From: Sporomusaceae bacterium
GTDB lineage: Bacteria > Bacillota_C > Negativicutes > Sporomusales_B > UBA7701
DNA length: 39,069 nt
Direction: 5' to 3'
Assembly (NCBI GenBank): GCA_022839045.1
Contig: JALHDI010000013.1
Span: 1 to 39,069, forward strand
Shown here: positions 17,373 to 24,358 of the stretch, in pieces
How positions within the stretch are numbered: position 1 is the first letter of the stretch
How the letters are laid out: every line of letters begins with the position of its first letter
Notes under the pieces: model-generated
What the model saw: the letters and a program-made list of their open reading frames with translations, nothing else
Databases searched by the model: none
What the model was told of the DNA's origin: nothing
Program-made: the position numbers and the translations under genes

Positions 17373-17722
17373 ATGGCCATACAGATTTTCGGCACGAAAA
17401 AGTGCCAGGAACGCGCAAAGCCGAGCGTTATTTCAAGGAACGGGGCATACAGTATCAGTTCGTCGACCTGACGGTCCGCGGCCTCAGCAAAGGGGAGTTC
17501 GACAGGGTCAAGGCGGCGGTGGGCCTCGACAATCTTATCGACAGGGAGGGCAAGGAATACGCCCGGCGAAACCTCAAATATCTCGTCCACGATGTGGAGG
17601 AGGTGCTGCTGGCCACGCCGCTTCTGTTGAAAACGCCGGTGGTGCGGGACGGCCCGAGGGCTACTGTCGGCTACCGCCCCGAGGTTTGGGGCGCGTGGCT
17701 CGAGAAAGGGGCGGCAAGATGA
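17373..17722 (+). pseudogene. ArsC/Spx-like thioredoxin-fold reductase with a one-base frameshift
   Basis: ArsC-family (YffB-like) protein. From ATG 17373 (GGGAGG upstream) the reading is MAIQIFGTKKCQE, the typical family start with the redox Cys at residue 11. The frame then runs into a TGA at 17469-17471. The remainder (TRKAERYFKERGIQYQF, then KYLVHDVEEVLLATPLLLKTPVV) continues in the frame one base back. Restoring one base after about 17410 gives the normal C-x-x-TRKA motif and a protein of about 116 residues. So one base is missing in this sequence, through assembly error or real loss. The gene overlaps YwbE by 4 bases. If intact it would be a glutathione- or thioredoxin-linked reductase of unclear substrate; arsenate is not assured. 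Confidence 0.82.
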
Positions 17723-17916
17723 ACGGCACGGAACGCAAGAACGTAAGGCCGGGGCTCAAGGTGAAGGTAGTGCAGAAACAGCACCAACGCAGCGGCGAGC
17801 TGACCGAGGGCGTCGTCCGGGATATTCTGACGAACAGCGCCGTCCACCCGCGCGGCATCAAGGTGCGGCTGGAAGGGGGCGTCGTCGGCCGGGTGAAGGA
17901 GATAATGGGCGACTGA
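17719..17916 (+). CDS. YwbE-family protein (DUF2196)
   Basis: A 65-residue basic protein matching the YwbE family: NVRPGLKVKVVQKQHQRSGE, then LTEGVVRDILTNSAVHPRGI and KVRLEGGVVGRVKEI. The fold predicted from this pattern is a small beta-barrel, but no function is known to me. ATG 17719 overlaps the preceding ArsC-like stop (ATGA), so the two are translationally coupled; longer in-frame readings belong to the upstream gene's other frame. The cupin gene follows 29 bases later. Confidence 0.88.
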   Translation: MNGTERKNVRPGLKVKVVQKQHQRSGELTEGVVRDILTNSAVHPRGIKVRLEGGVVGRVKEIMGD

Positions 17917-17945
17917 AGAGCGCCGGAAAATTTGTGGAGGGTGAT

Positions 17946-18308
17946 ATGATGGTTGTCGTCAATATGCTGGCAGAGATGGCGAAGACGCCCGTCGACCCGG
18001 CTGTGGGCATAGCGGTCGTCTCCGGGGTGTCCGAGCCCGGGGTGAGCATCGGCCTGGCGGTGGTGGAAAAGAGTATCCGGCCGCACTATCAGAAGGTGAG
18101 CGACGAGATTTACTACGTCCTGCGCGGTCAGGGGACGATCACCGTCGACGGGGAGAAGCGGGATCTGAAGGAAGGGGATGTCATAGCCATCCCCAAGGGC
18201 AAGGTTCACGGCTTCGAAAATACCGGCGTCGTGCCGTGCCTCATCCTGTTCGCCAGCGGGCCGAAGTTCGAGCCTGACAAGGACCGTTTCTTCCCGGACG
18301 CCGGGTAA
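17946..18308 (+). CDS. Cupin-domain protein
   Basis: A single-domain cupin of about 120 residues. Motif 1 is RPHYQKVSDEIYYVLRGQG with the metal-binding His and Glu, and motif 2 is GDVIAIPKGKVHGFENTG with the final His. Such proteins range from sugar isomerases to small-molecule binders, so the function is open. GGAGG sits before two adjacent ATG codons (17946, 17949); either may be used. It follows YwbE closely on the same strand. Confidence 0.86.
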   Translation: MMVVVNMLAEMAKTPVDPAVGIAVVSGVSEPGVSIGLAVVEKSIRPHYQKVSDEIYYVLRGQGTITVDGEKRDLKEGDVIAIPKGKVHGFENTGVVPCLILFASGPKFEPDKDRFFPDAG

Positions 18309-18409
18309 CGGCCCGGGCGTACTTGCAGGCAGCGTTACTTTTCCGGGTGAGGCGGCGTTTAATAATACGGCGACACCCAAGAAGGACACCCGGAAGGAGA
18401 CGCGATAAG

Positions 18410-19339
18410 ATGGATAAAAAGCAGATTGCCGCTGCGCTGGTCGCCGGCCTTCTCGCCCTGTCGCTGGTCGGCTGTTCCGGCGCGGCGGGACGGACGGCCG
18501 CCCCGGCGTCTCAGCCGGCGGAGCGGGCGGAGGACGGCAAGGGAGCGGCGGCGATGGATGCCTTCAATGCGCTGGCAGGCAAGCGGGGAGTGCGGGCCGC
18601 CGAACTTCTCGCCGCGCTTGACGGCGGCATCCGCGCCGTGTCCCGCAACGAGGCGGCGGCGATGATCGTAGCGGCCGAGGCTGCCCAGAAGCGCGACCTG
18701 CCCGGCCTGGAGGAAACGCTTGCCGCGGACGGGCTGCAGAAAAAGATCGGCGAATTGTTCCGTAACGGTTTCGATATCGGCAAGGCCGGGGATATCGGCG
18801 ACGCCGAGCTGCGCGCCGCCATGCTGGCGGCACGGGACGGCGGCTACCGGGTGGAAACGGCCGAGGGCATGTACTTCCCGGTGATCGACTACGGCTGGTA
18901 CCGTCAATACCGCGAACTGGTCACCGCCGACCTGGCGGCCTATATCGACCTGATGGCCGTCGAATCCGACCGCGCGCCCGCCAAGGACGCCGCCCTCGTC
19001 ATCGGCTGGGACGAGGTTGTGCGCCGGTCGCTTGCCCAGGAAAGCTTCCTTACGGCTTACGAGGATTCTCCCCGGGCGAGGGATATGAGGAAGCTCTACG
19101 GACGCTACCTCAGCTTCGTTTTCTACGGCGCAAACAACACGCCCCTGTTCGCCTACGACAGCCTGACCATGAACGCCGCGGCCAGGACCGCCTATGCCGC
19201 CGCGGCGGCCTCCGGCGGCGACAGCCGCCTGGCGGCGCGGCTGCGGGAATACATGGGCTTGCTGGATAAGAAGGGTTATCTCCTGGACGCCGAAGTGGAG
19301 GAATACCGCAAACAGGCGGTCCGGGAGCTGGGGGAGTAA
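18410..19339 (+). CDS. Predicted lipoprotein of unknown function
   Basis: A 309-residue exported protein. The first 22 residues are a lipoprotein signal peptide ending in LSLVGC, so Cys22 would be lipid-modified. A low-complexity Ala/Pro linker follows (to about residue 45), then a mostly helical domain with many charged residues and Tyr-rich stretches such as YFPVIDYGWYRQY and YGRYLSFVFYGANNTPLF. I recognise no enzyme motif. ATG 18410 is chosen because GGAAGGAG precedes it and the signal peptide starts there. It lies in an accessory stretch between the cupin gene and a small ORF, all on +. Confidence 0.75.
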   Translation: MDKKQIAAALVAGLLALSLVGCSGAAGRTAAPASQPAERAEDGKGAAAMDAFNALAGKRGVRAAELLAALDGGIRAVSRNEAAAMIVAAEAAQKRDLPGLEETLAADGLQKKIGELFRNGFDIGKAGDIGDAELRAAMLAARDGGYRVETAEGMYFPVIDYGWYRQYRELVTADLAAYIDLMAVESDRAPAKDAALVIGWDEVVRRSLAQESFLTAYEDSPRARDMRKLYGRYLSFVFYGANNTPLFAYDSLTMNAAARTAYAAAAASGGDSRLAARLREYMGLLDKKGYLLDAEVEEYRKQAVRELGE

Positions 19340-19380
19340 TTGTCCGGCAATCCGGCTACACTACTGCCGGAGGTGATATC

Positions 19381-19572
19381 GTGAAGGACAACTACGGTAA
19401 ACCCGTCCACGAGATTTGCGTCGATAAAACCAGCTGCCGGCACGAGACGACGCTGGACAAGGCGGCCGGCGCGGGACCGAAGGCCCCCTTCGAGCCAACC
19501 GGCCACCTAACCAAGGACGCCGTTCGCAAAACTTACCAGGAAAGGCAGCAAAACACCGGCAATCAATCCTGA
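19381..19572 (+). CDS. Small hypothetical protein, 63 residues
   Basis: A GTG-started gene with a near-perfect Shine-Dalgarno (GGAGGTGAT at 19370-19378) immediately upstream and a strong terminator 10 bases after the stop. The protein is hydrophilic, with two Cys (VDKTSCRHE and HEICVDK) and no signal peptide or membrane segment. The C-terminal part (LTKDAVRKTYQERQQNTGNQ) is basic and Gln-rich. I do not recognise the family. The translation and termination signals argue that it is real. Confidence 0.68.
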   Translation: MKDNYGKPVHEICVDKTSCRHETTLDKAAGAGPKAPFEPTGHLTKDAVRKTYQERQQNTGNQS

Positions 19573-19581
19573 ATCGCCCGC

Positions 19582-19614
19582 GCCGCCGCTCCCGCCAGGG
19601 ACGGCGGCTTTTTT
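19582..19614 (+). terminator. Intrinsic terminator
   Basis: GCCGCCG (19582-19588) pairs with CGGCGGC (19602-19608), followed by TTTTTT (19609-19614). It ends the unit that contains the lipoprotein and the 63-residue gene. Confidence 0.87.
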
Positions 19615-19728
19615 CGCGGGGTTGGCATGGGCGGCCGCGATTACGGCGCAAGGCAGGGATGGAGCGGGTTTTTGGCGAATACACAGACAAATATACAAAT
19701 GTCGACCTTTCTCGCAGGGGGATTGCGA

Positions 19729-21048
19729 ATGAAGAAACTGATACTGCTGCTCGTTATTGCGATCATGACGGTCTGGCTGGCGCCGGCAGCCCATGCCGGT
19801 GTTGCCGAGAACTTCGAAGACGCTTACGAGCTCCGCCTGGCGGCGGCGGCCTGCCTGGCGGCGTACAGCGACCGGATGGGGCAGTTGGCGCGCGATTATC
19901 TCCGCCAGGGCGGATGGGAAATAATCCCTTTCAAGAAGAGCAGCCAGGAGGCCGACGCCCGCTTCCTGCTGGCGCGCAACCTGACGGAGAAGGGGCGGAC
20001 CCGCTACGTACTGGCGGTGGTAGGCACAGAAACCTTCAAGGATTTTCAGGTCGACCTGCGGACGGATAAGGTTTACTTCGCCGGCCGCACGCCGGACGAA
20101 TTCGCGGCCAGCGCGAATATGGAGGATATACCGGACACGGAACCCAAGGTGCACCGCGGGTTTCACGAATATGTGCAGACCGCGTTCACGGCCAGGACTG
20201 ACGGTGATGGCCAGGCCAGCGACCGGGCGTTGGGAGAGCTGCTGTCCGATCCGTCGGGCGAGATGCTGATCGTCGGCCACAGCCTGGGCGGCGCAGCCGC
20301 CACCATTGCCGGGGCGCGGCTGCTGTCGATGGGCATCAGGCCGGAGCAGATCGGGGTCATAACCTTCGGCGCGCCGGCGGTGGGGAACGAGGCGTTCGGC
20401 CGTCAGTTCTCGCAAAAGCTCGACCTGACCAGGGTGGTCATCGCCGACGATCCCGTCACCAGCATCCTCCAGAAGCTGGTGGGCGGGTACCGCCAGTTCG
20501 GGCGCGAGCTGGTGTGGCAGCGGTCGGCGCTGTTCGAGAAGGGCCCCCACGCCATGGCGGAATATCTCGACCTGGCGATGAAACATTATTACGACCGGCG
20601 GGCGTTGGCGGCGAAGGCGGGTCTTTATGCCCTGCCGCAGGCCGGTCCGCCGGAAGCCGGATCGCGGATCTACGTCGCCCCTCCTGTTGATTACCTGCCG
20701 GTCGACCTAAAAGCCGAATACCGTTATATGGATCAGGCTCTCGCCGACCAGTACCGTCGCTTGCTGCCCGGATATGTGCTGGGCGGTGCGGGGGCAGATC
20801 CCCGCAAGGAGGCGGCCGCGGCAGGCGCCAGATGGTACGTGGTCGCCGAGCTCAGCGGCCTCAAGATGAAAAACGAGCGCAATCAGTATTTCATAACCTT
20901 GCACCACACGGTGTACGATGCCGCCGGCAATATCGTTTATCTTAACTCGTACTCATCCGTAACCGCAAACATGACGCCGCTGGAGGCCCTGACCCACGAT
21001 GCCGTCGGCGCGGTCGCCGACCTGGCAGCCTGGAAGGCCGGCCGCTAA
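19729..21048 (+). CDS. Secreted class 3 lipase-like hydrolase
   Basis: A 439-residue exported alpha/beta hydrolase. The signal peptide MKKLILLLVIAIMTVWLAP ends near AHA at residue 24. The class 3 lipase domain (about 30-290) includes a FKDFQVDLRTDKV core strand region, VHRGFHEYVQTAF, the nucleophile elbow GHSLGG with Ser185, and FGAPAVGNEAFGR. ADDPVTS probably holds the catalytic Asp, and a His lies in KGPHAMAEYLD. A C-terminal region of about 130 residues (after PPVDYLPVDLKAEY) is not part of the lipase fold and I do not recognise it. ATG 19729 has AGGGGGA upstream; longer readings lack a site. It likely acts on lipids or esters at the cell surface. Confidence 0.87.
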   Translation: MKKLILLLVIAIMTVWLAPAAHAGVAENFEDAYELRLAAAACLAAYSDRMGQLARDYLRQGGWEIIPFKKSSQEADARFLLARNLTEKGRTRYVLAVVGTETFKDFQVDLRTDKVYFAGRTPDEFAASANMEDIPDTEPKVHRGFHEYVQTAFTARTDGDGQASDRALGELLSDPSGEMLIVGHSLGGAAATIAGARLLSMGIRPEQIGVITFGAPAVGNEAFGRQFSQKLDLTRVVIADDPVTSILQKLVGGYRQFGRELVWQRSALFEKGPHAMAEYLDLAMKHYYDRRALAAKAGLYALPQAGPPEAGSRIYVAPPVDYLPVDLKAEYRYMDQALADQYRRLLPGYVLGGAGADPRKEAAAAGARWYVVAELSGLKMKNERNQYFITLHHTVYDAAGNIVYLNSYSSVTANMTPLEALTHDAVGAVADLAAWKAGR

Positions 21049-21104
21049 ACGGGAAAATGTTCTCCTAAGCTCCGCCGCCGCTTCATATACATTATCAGGC
21101 GGGG

Positions 21105-21713
21105 GTGAGAGGATTGAGCTTGCTCGAATTGTTCGTGCTCAGCGCAGCGCTGGGCACGGATTTGTTTTCGGTGGCGATTCCCATCGGTATGAACCGGGTG
21201 AGGTTGCGGGTCATATTCCGTTCGGCGGCTGTATTTGCCCTCTTCCATATCGGGATGATCCTCACCGGCTACTATGTCGGCCACTGGCTGGGTTCGGTGG
21301 TCGAGCACGTAGGCACCTATCATATCGACTGGCCGGCGCTGGCGGTGCAGGACTGGGCCAGCGCCATCGGCGCGTTGGTGCTGACCGCTCTTGGCGTGCA
21401 TATGATCCGGGAAAACACCGCCGGGGCCGGCCGGCCGGCGACGGGCCACCCGCTCCAGGGATTGTCGCTGGTGGGGCTGGCGGTAAGCGTCAGCCTGGAC
21501 GCGCTGGCCGCCGGGTTCAGTCTGGGGATGATGGACGTTGATCTGGTAAAGCTGAGCGTTATCCTCGGGACGGTGATCTTTTGCGTGGGGATTGTCGGTC
21601 TTGGCCTGGGAAGGCGCTTGGGGCGCTATATCGGCGGGCGGGCCGAACTGGTGGGAGGACTGGTGCTGATGCTGCTCGGCGCCCATGTATTCTGGACCGC
21701 GGTGATGAACTAA
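21105..21713 (+). CDS. mntP: Manganese efflux pump MntP
   Basis: Membrane exporter of Mn(II), about 200 residues with six predicted hydrophobic segments. The two repeats carry the conserved acidic motifs, ALGTDLFSVAIPIGM in helix 1 and SVSLDALAAGFSLGM in helix 4. GTG 21105 is given as start; TTG 21114 would yield the family-like N-terminus MSLLELFVL and has GGGGG seven bases upstream, so it may be the true one. In Bacillus subtilis the orthologue ywlD lies between ywlC and ywlE, and ywlE follows here too. The 56-base upstream gap is too short for the yybP-ykoY manganese riboswitch. Its stop lies inside a long palindromic terminator. Confidence 0.93.
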   Translation: MRGLSLLELFVLSAALGTDLFSVAIPIGMNRVRLRVIFRSAAVFALFHIGMILTGYYVGHWLGSVVEHVGTYHIDWPALAVQDWASAIGALVLTALGVHMIRENTAGAGRPATGHPLQGLSLVGLAVSVSLDALAAGFSLGMMDVDLVKLSVILGTVIFCVGIVGLGLGRRLGRYIGGRAELVGGLVLMLLGAHVFWTAVMN

Positions 21714-21754
21714 AAAAGGACTTGGCGCAAGCCAAGTCCTTTTTTAGTTCATCA
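21703..21754. terminator. 24-bp perfect palindromic terminator covering both convergent stop codons
   Basis: Arms 21703-21726 and 21731-21754 are fully complementary around a GCAA tetraloop. Each arm includes a six-base A or T tract, so it works on both strands. The mntP stop (21711-21713) and the stop of the 48-residue - strand gene (21752-21754) both lie inside it. Confidence 0.92.
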
Positions 21755-21898
21755 TTTCCTGGTGGCGGCGGGTTGCCGGCCGGGCAGCTTCTCCTGCTCG
21801 CTTTCCTGCCGGGCGGGCTCTGTGTCCTTGGAGCCGCGCGCGTCTTTCGCTCTGGCCCGCCGGAGGCTGGTGAACTGGTCGAATGTTCTGCCACCCAT
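21752..21898 (-). CDS. Small hypothetical protein, 48 residues
   Basis: A short reading frame on the - strand with a strong Shine-Dalgarno (GAGGTGAT) at proper spacing before ATG 21898, ending in TGATGA inside the shared terminator. The product (MGGRTFDQFTSLRRARAKD, then a Lys/Glu/Gln-rich tail ending QPAATRK) is highly charged, has no Cys and no membrane segment, and looks largely disordered. I do not recognise it. The paired signals (ribosome site, terminator) support a real gene. The 165 bases between it and the next - strand gene (21899-22063) show nothing recognisable beyond probable promoter space. Confidence 0.6.
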   Translation of the reverse strand: MGGRTFDQFTSLRRARAKDARGSKDTEPARQESEQEKLPGRQPAATRK

Positions 21899-22063
21899 GG
21901 TATCACCTCACATTCTGCTCGTTGCGGCGCCGTTGGGTCGGGGAAAGGCCGGAAGCGCGCATAATGTCCGGTTGTTACGAGAGTCTGGAATTATTGTCTG
22001 TAAAAGCTGCTGCGGCGATACCTTGCAGATTAATCCATGACGGGACGGGCCGCCGACCGTCGC

Positions 22064-22381
22064 TTACTTGAGCGCGCCGTGGACGGCCAGCCAGATGCAG
22101 GGCGGCGCGGATGAGGTAAACTCGACGCGGTGTTTTTCGTGGGCCGCCAGGAACAACGCATCGCCTGCCGCGAGGGCGACCCGCCGGCCGTCGGCGAAGG
22201 ATATTTCGGCCCGGCCCTTGAGGAGGACGACCCATTCGTCCCTGTCCTGATCGTACCAGAAACCCGGCGGCGAGGTATGCCCGCAGGAGACTATCCGCTC
22301 GATGAGAACGCCGCCGCCTTCGTGAAGAGGCTCGGCAAACTCTTCGGCCGGCAGTTGTTGGGGAATTTCGAAGATGTTCAT
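22064..22381 (-). CDS. Cupin-domain protein
   Basis: A 105-residue single cupin. The conserved core is RIVSCGHTSPPGFWYDQDRDEWVVLLKG in broken form, with His, an acidic pair and Glu as candidate metal ligands, then ALAAGDALFLAAHEKHRVEF containing the second motif His. Proteins of this kind are often annotated as cupin phosphomannose-isomerase-like, without proven function. ATG 22381 has GGAGG at good distance on the - strand and begins MNIFEIPQQLPAEEF; a longer reading upstream lacks support. It is divergent from ywlE. Confidence 0.87.
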   Translation of the reverse strand: MNIFEIPQQLPAEEFAEPLHEGGGVLIERIVSCGHTSPPGFWYDQDRDEWVVLLKGRAEISFADGRRVALAAGDALFLAAHEKHRVEFTSSAPPCIWLAVHGALK

Positions 22382-22489
22382 GGCAACCTCCGCAGGAATT
22401 GTTGCTGTAATATTTGGCCCCATTGCCGCCGATTCCTGCCGGAAACCAGCCGACCGCGACATATTCGGTCATTTATTGCCGCAGCCGAT

Positions 22490-22518
22490 TTCACCCGCCG
22501 CCGCATCTATGGTAAAAT
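22490..22518 (+). promoter_or_regulatory. Possible sigma-A promoter of ywlE-rpiB
   Basis: TTCACC at 22490-22495 and TAAAAT at 22513-22518 are 17 bases apart. Transcription would start about 35 bases before the ywlE start codon. The -35 element is moderate. Confidence 0.5.
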
Positions 22519-22560
22519 AGTGCCATGCACGGACATACTAAGGGGAGGCTGGATGCGTCT

Positions 22561-23031
22561 ATGGTGCGTGTTTTGCTCATCTGTACCGGCAATACCTGCC
22601 GCAGCCCGATGGCCGAGGCAATGCTGAAGGCCAGGGTCCGGGCCGGCGGCTTCGAGGATAAGGTTCTGGTGCTGTCGGCGGGGTTGGCGGCGCATGGCGA
22701 ATACCCGGCGTCGCCCAACGCTCTGGCGGCGATGGAAAGGCGCGGGCTCGACCTGTCCGCCCACCGCTCGCGCCAGCTTCAGCCCGAGCTCGTCAAGGCC
22801 GCCGACGTCATCCTGACGATGACGTCGGCCCATAAGCGGGCGGTCGCCGCCGGCGCTCCCGAGGCGGCCGGCAAGGTGCATACCCTGGCGGAGTACGCCG
22901 GGGAAGAGGGGGATGTGGCCGATCCCTTCGGCGGCAGCGGGGAACTCTACGAGGCATGCGCGGCGGAGATGGAGCGTCTTATCGAGAAAATATGGCAAAG
23001 GATCGCGCAATTAGCAGGAAAAAGCGATTAA
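22561..23031 (+). CDS. ywlE: Low-molecular-weight phosphatase, YwlE type (probable protein-arginine phosphatase)
   Basis: A 156-residue phosphatase of the LMW-PTP fold. The P-loop is CTGNTCRS with Cys8 and Arg14, and the general-acid Asp is in VADPFGGS. Thr12 in the loop, where tyrosine phosphatases have a bulky aliphatic residue, is the feature associated with phospho-arginine specificity in B. subtilis YwlE. It is followed by rpiB, ywlG, glyA and upp as in B. subtilis, strengthening the orthology. ATG 22561 is used although its Shine-Dalgarno (GGGGAGG) is about 12 bases away; GTG 22564 is an alternative. No arginine kinase McsB gene is in the window, so the phospho-arginine role is inferred. 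Confidence 0.87.
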   Translation: MVRVLLICTGNTCRSPMAEAMLKARVRAGGFEDKVLVLSAGLAAHGEYPASPNALAAMERRGLDLSAHRSRQLQPELVKAADVILTMTSAHKRAVAAGAPEAAGKVHTLAEYAGEEGDVADPFGGSGELYEACAAEMERLIEKIWQRIAQLAGKSD

Positions 23032-23068
23032 ATGTAGAAAAGTTCCCGAAATGCGAGGAGGGGATAAG

Positions 23069-23506
23069 GTGCTTGTTGGTATCGGCAGCGACCACGGCGG
23101 TTACCACCTGAAAGAGGATATCAAGCAGTATCTGACGGAGAAGGGGATCGAGTTCCGCGATTTCGGCACCCACTCCACCGATTCCGTCGATTACCCCGAC
23201 ATTTCCCGCGCGGTGGCCGAAGCGGTGGCCGGCGCGAAGTGTGACCGGGGCATTATTATATGTGGGACAGGCATCGGCGTATGCATCGCCGCCAACAAGG
23301 TGAGGGGCATCCGGGCGGCGCTGTGCCACGATCCGTATTCGGCCCAGATGTCGCGGGAGCATAACAACGCCAATATCCTGACGATGGGCGAGCGGGTCAT
23401 CGGCCCCGGCCTGGCCCGGGCGATCGTCGAGAAGTGGCTGGCGACCGAGTTCGCCGGCGGGCGGCATGCCAAGCGGGTGTGCAAGATCGCCGACCTCGAG
23501 GTTTAG
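23069..23506 (+). CDS. rpiB: Ribose-5-phosphate isomerase B
   Basis: Interconverts ribose 5-phosphate and ribulose 5-phosphate in the pentose phosphate pathway. The 145-residue protein shows SDHGGYHLKE at the start, the catalytic ICGTGIGVCIAANK block (base Cys65 by family position) and SREHNNANILTMGERVIG. GTG 23069 is favoured: GGAGGGG lies just upstream, whereas an ATG six codons earlier would itself overlap the ribosome site. It is 37 bases after ywlE and probably cotranscribed. The product supplies ribose phosphate for PRPP, used by Upp further down. Confidence 0.95.
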   Translation: MLVGIGSDHGGYHLKEDIKQYLTEKGIEFRDFGTHSTDSVDYPDISRAVAEAVAGAKCDRGIIICGTGIGVCIAANKVRGIRAALCHDPYSAQMSREHNNANILTMGERVIGPGLARAIVEKWLATEFAGGRHAKRVCKIADLEV

Positions 23507-23519
23507 AGACAATACTATG

Positions 23520-23697
23520 GCGATTGAGGCGTAAGGGTCCATCTGCGTTGCACCCGCTACGGGGTAGGCCGCAGTTCTAAGCGCTAAAGCGCTAAGAACT
23601 TGCGCTCTTGGTCCTGCGGCGCTTGCTAGCGTACTTCCGTGTACGCTAGCGGCGCTTCCTCGGTCCGCCTAGCATCTGGACCCTTTTCCTCAATCGC
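23520..23697. repeat. Structured non-coding element with terminal inverted repeats and nested hairpins
   Basis: The rpiB-ywlG gap (23507-23744) has no gene. The ends of this 178-base stretch pair: GCGATTGAGG (23520-23529) with CCTCAATCGC (23688-23697), then, after a small internal loop, AAGGGTCCA (23533-23541) with TGGACCCTT (23677-23685). Inside are at least three more hairpins: CTGCG/CGCAG (23543-23574); AGTTCT..AGCGCT with AGCGCT..AGAACT (23573-23600); and GCTAGCGTAC with GTACGCTAGC (23625-23650). It resembles an interspersed repeat or a small non-autonomous mobile element, or possibly a structured RNA. No target-site duplication is visible and no second copy occurs in the window. Confidence 0.6.
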
Positions 23698-23744
23698 AAC
23701 GCAAGCCTTAAGAACCAAGTAGTCCTTGTCCGGGGGGAAACAGT

Positions 23745-24308
23745 ATGTTTTGCGATAATGCCGAAATCAAGCGCCAGACGGCGGCGGCGGCCGACGAACT
23801 GCTGAGCCTGGCCGGCCTCAAACCGGGGCAGATCCTGGTGGTCGGCTGCAGCACCAGCGAGGTGCGGGGTGCGAGGATCGGTTCGTCCGGTTCCGAGGAG
23901 GTGGCGGCGGGCATCCTGGCTGCCCTCAGGGGGAGTTGTCGGGCCAAGGACGTGTATCTCGCCGTCCAGTGCTGCGAGCACCTCAACCGGGCGCTGGTCG
24001 TCGAGCAACCGGTGGCCGAGCGCTATGGCCTGGAAGAGGTCAGCGTCGTGCCTGTGCCCAAAGCCGGCGGGGCTCTGGCGGCCCGGGCGATGCGCGAATT
24101 CACCGCGCCAGTGGTCGTGGAGACCATCGAGGCTCACGCCGGGCTCGATATCGGCTCGACGCTGATCGGCATGCACATAAAAAGGGTGGCGGTGCCGGTC
24201 CGCCTTGAGCAGAAGATTATCGGCCAGGCGACGGTGACGGCGGCCCGCTCCCGGCCGAAGCTCATCGGCGGCGTGCGGGCGGTTTACGAGCTGCCGCCCT
24301 GTTACTGA
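23745..24308 (+). CDS. ywlG: YwlG-family protein (TIGR01440/DUF436)
   Basis: A 187-residue conserved protein of unknown function, recognised by GQILVVGCSTSEVRGARIGS, the LAVQCCEHLNRALVVE block and its location. In B. subtilis ywlG likewise lies between ywlF (rpiB) and glyA. The conserved Cys pair with His and the Gly-rich loop hint at an enzyme, but none is established to my knowledge. ATG 23745 is preceded by a GGGGGG run at good distance. The gene is separated from rpiB by the structured element and from glyA by 50 bases. Confidence 0.88.
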   Translation: MFCDNAEIKRQTAAAADELLSLAGLKPGQILVVGCSTSEVRGARIGSSGSEEVAAGILAALRGSCRAKDVYLAVQCCEHLNRALVVEQPVAERYGLEEVSVVPVPKAGGALAARAMREFTAPVVVETIEAHAGLDIGSTLIGMHIKRVAVPVRLEQKIIGQATVTAARSRPKLIGGVRAVYELPPCY

Positions 24309-24358
24309 GGATGACCTGCTATTGCAGCATTAATGATAAGTATTATTAGGAGGGAACC

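Noticed and set aside
17373..17722. Programmed ribosomal frameshift in the ArsC-like gene
   Set aside because: No slippery heptamer or downstream stimulatory structure is evident at 17400-17415; a missing base explains it more simply.
21049..21104. Manganese (yybP-ykoY) riboswitch before mntP
   Set aside because: The gap is only 56 bases and lacks the conserved loop sequences.
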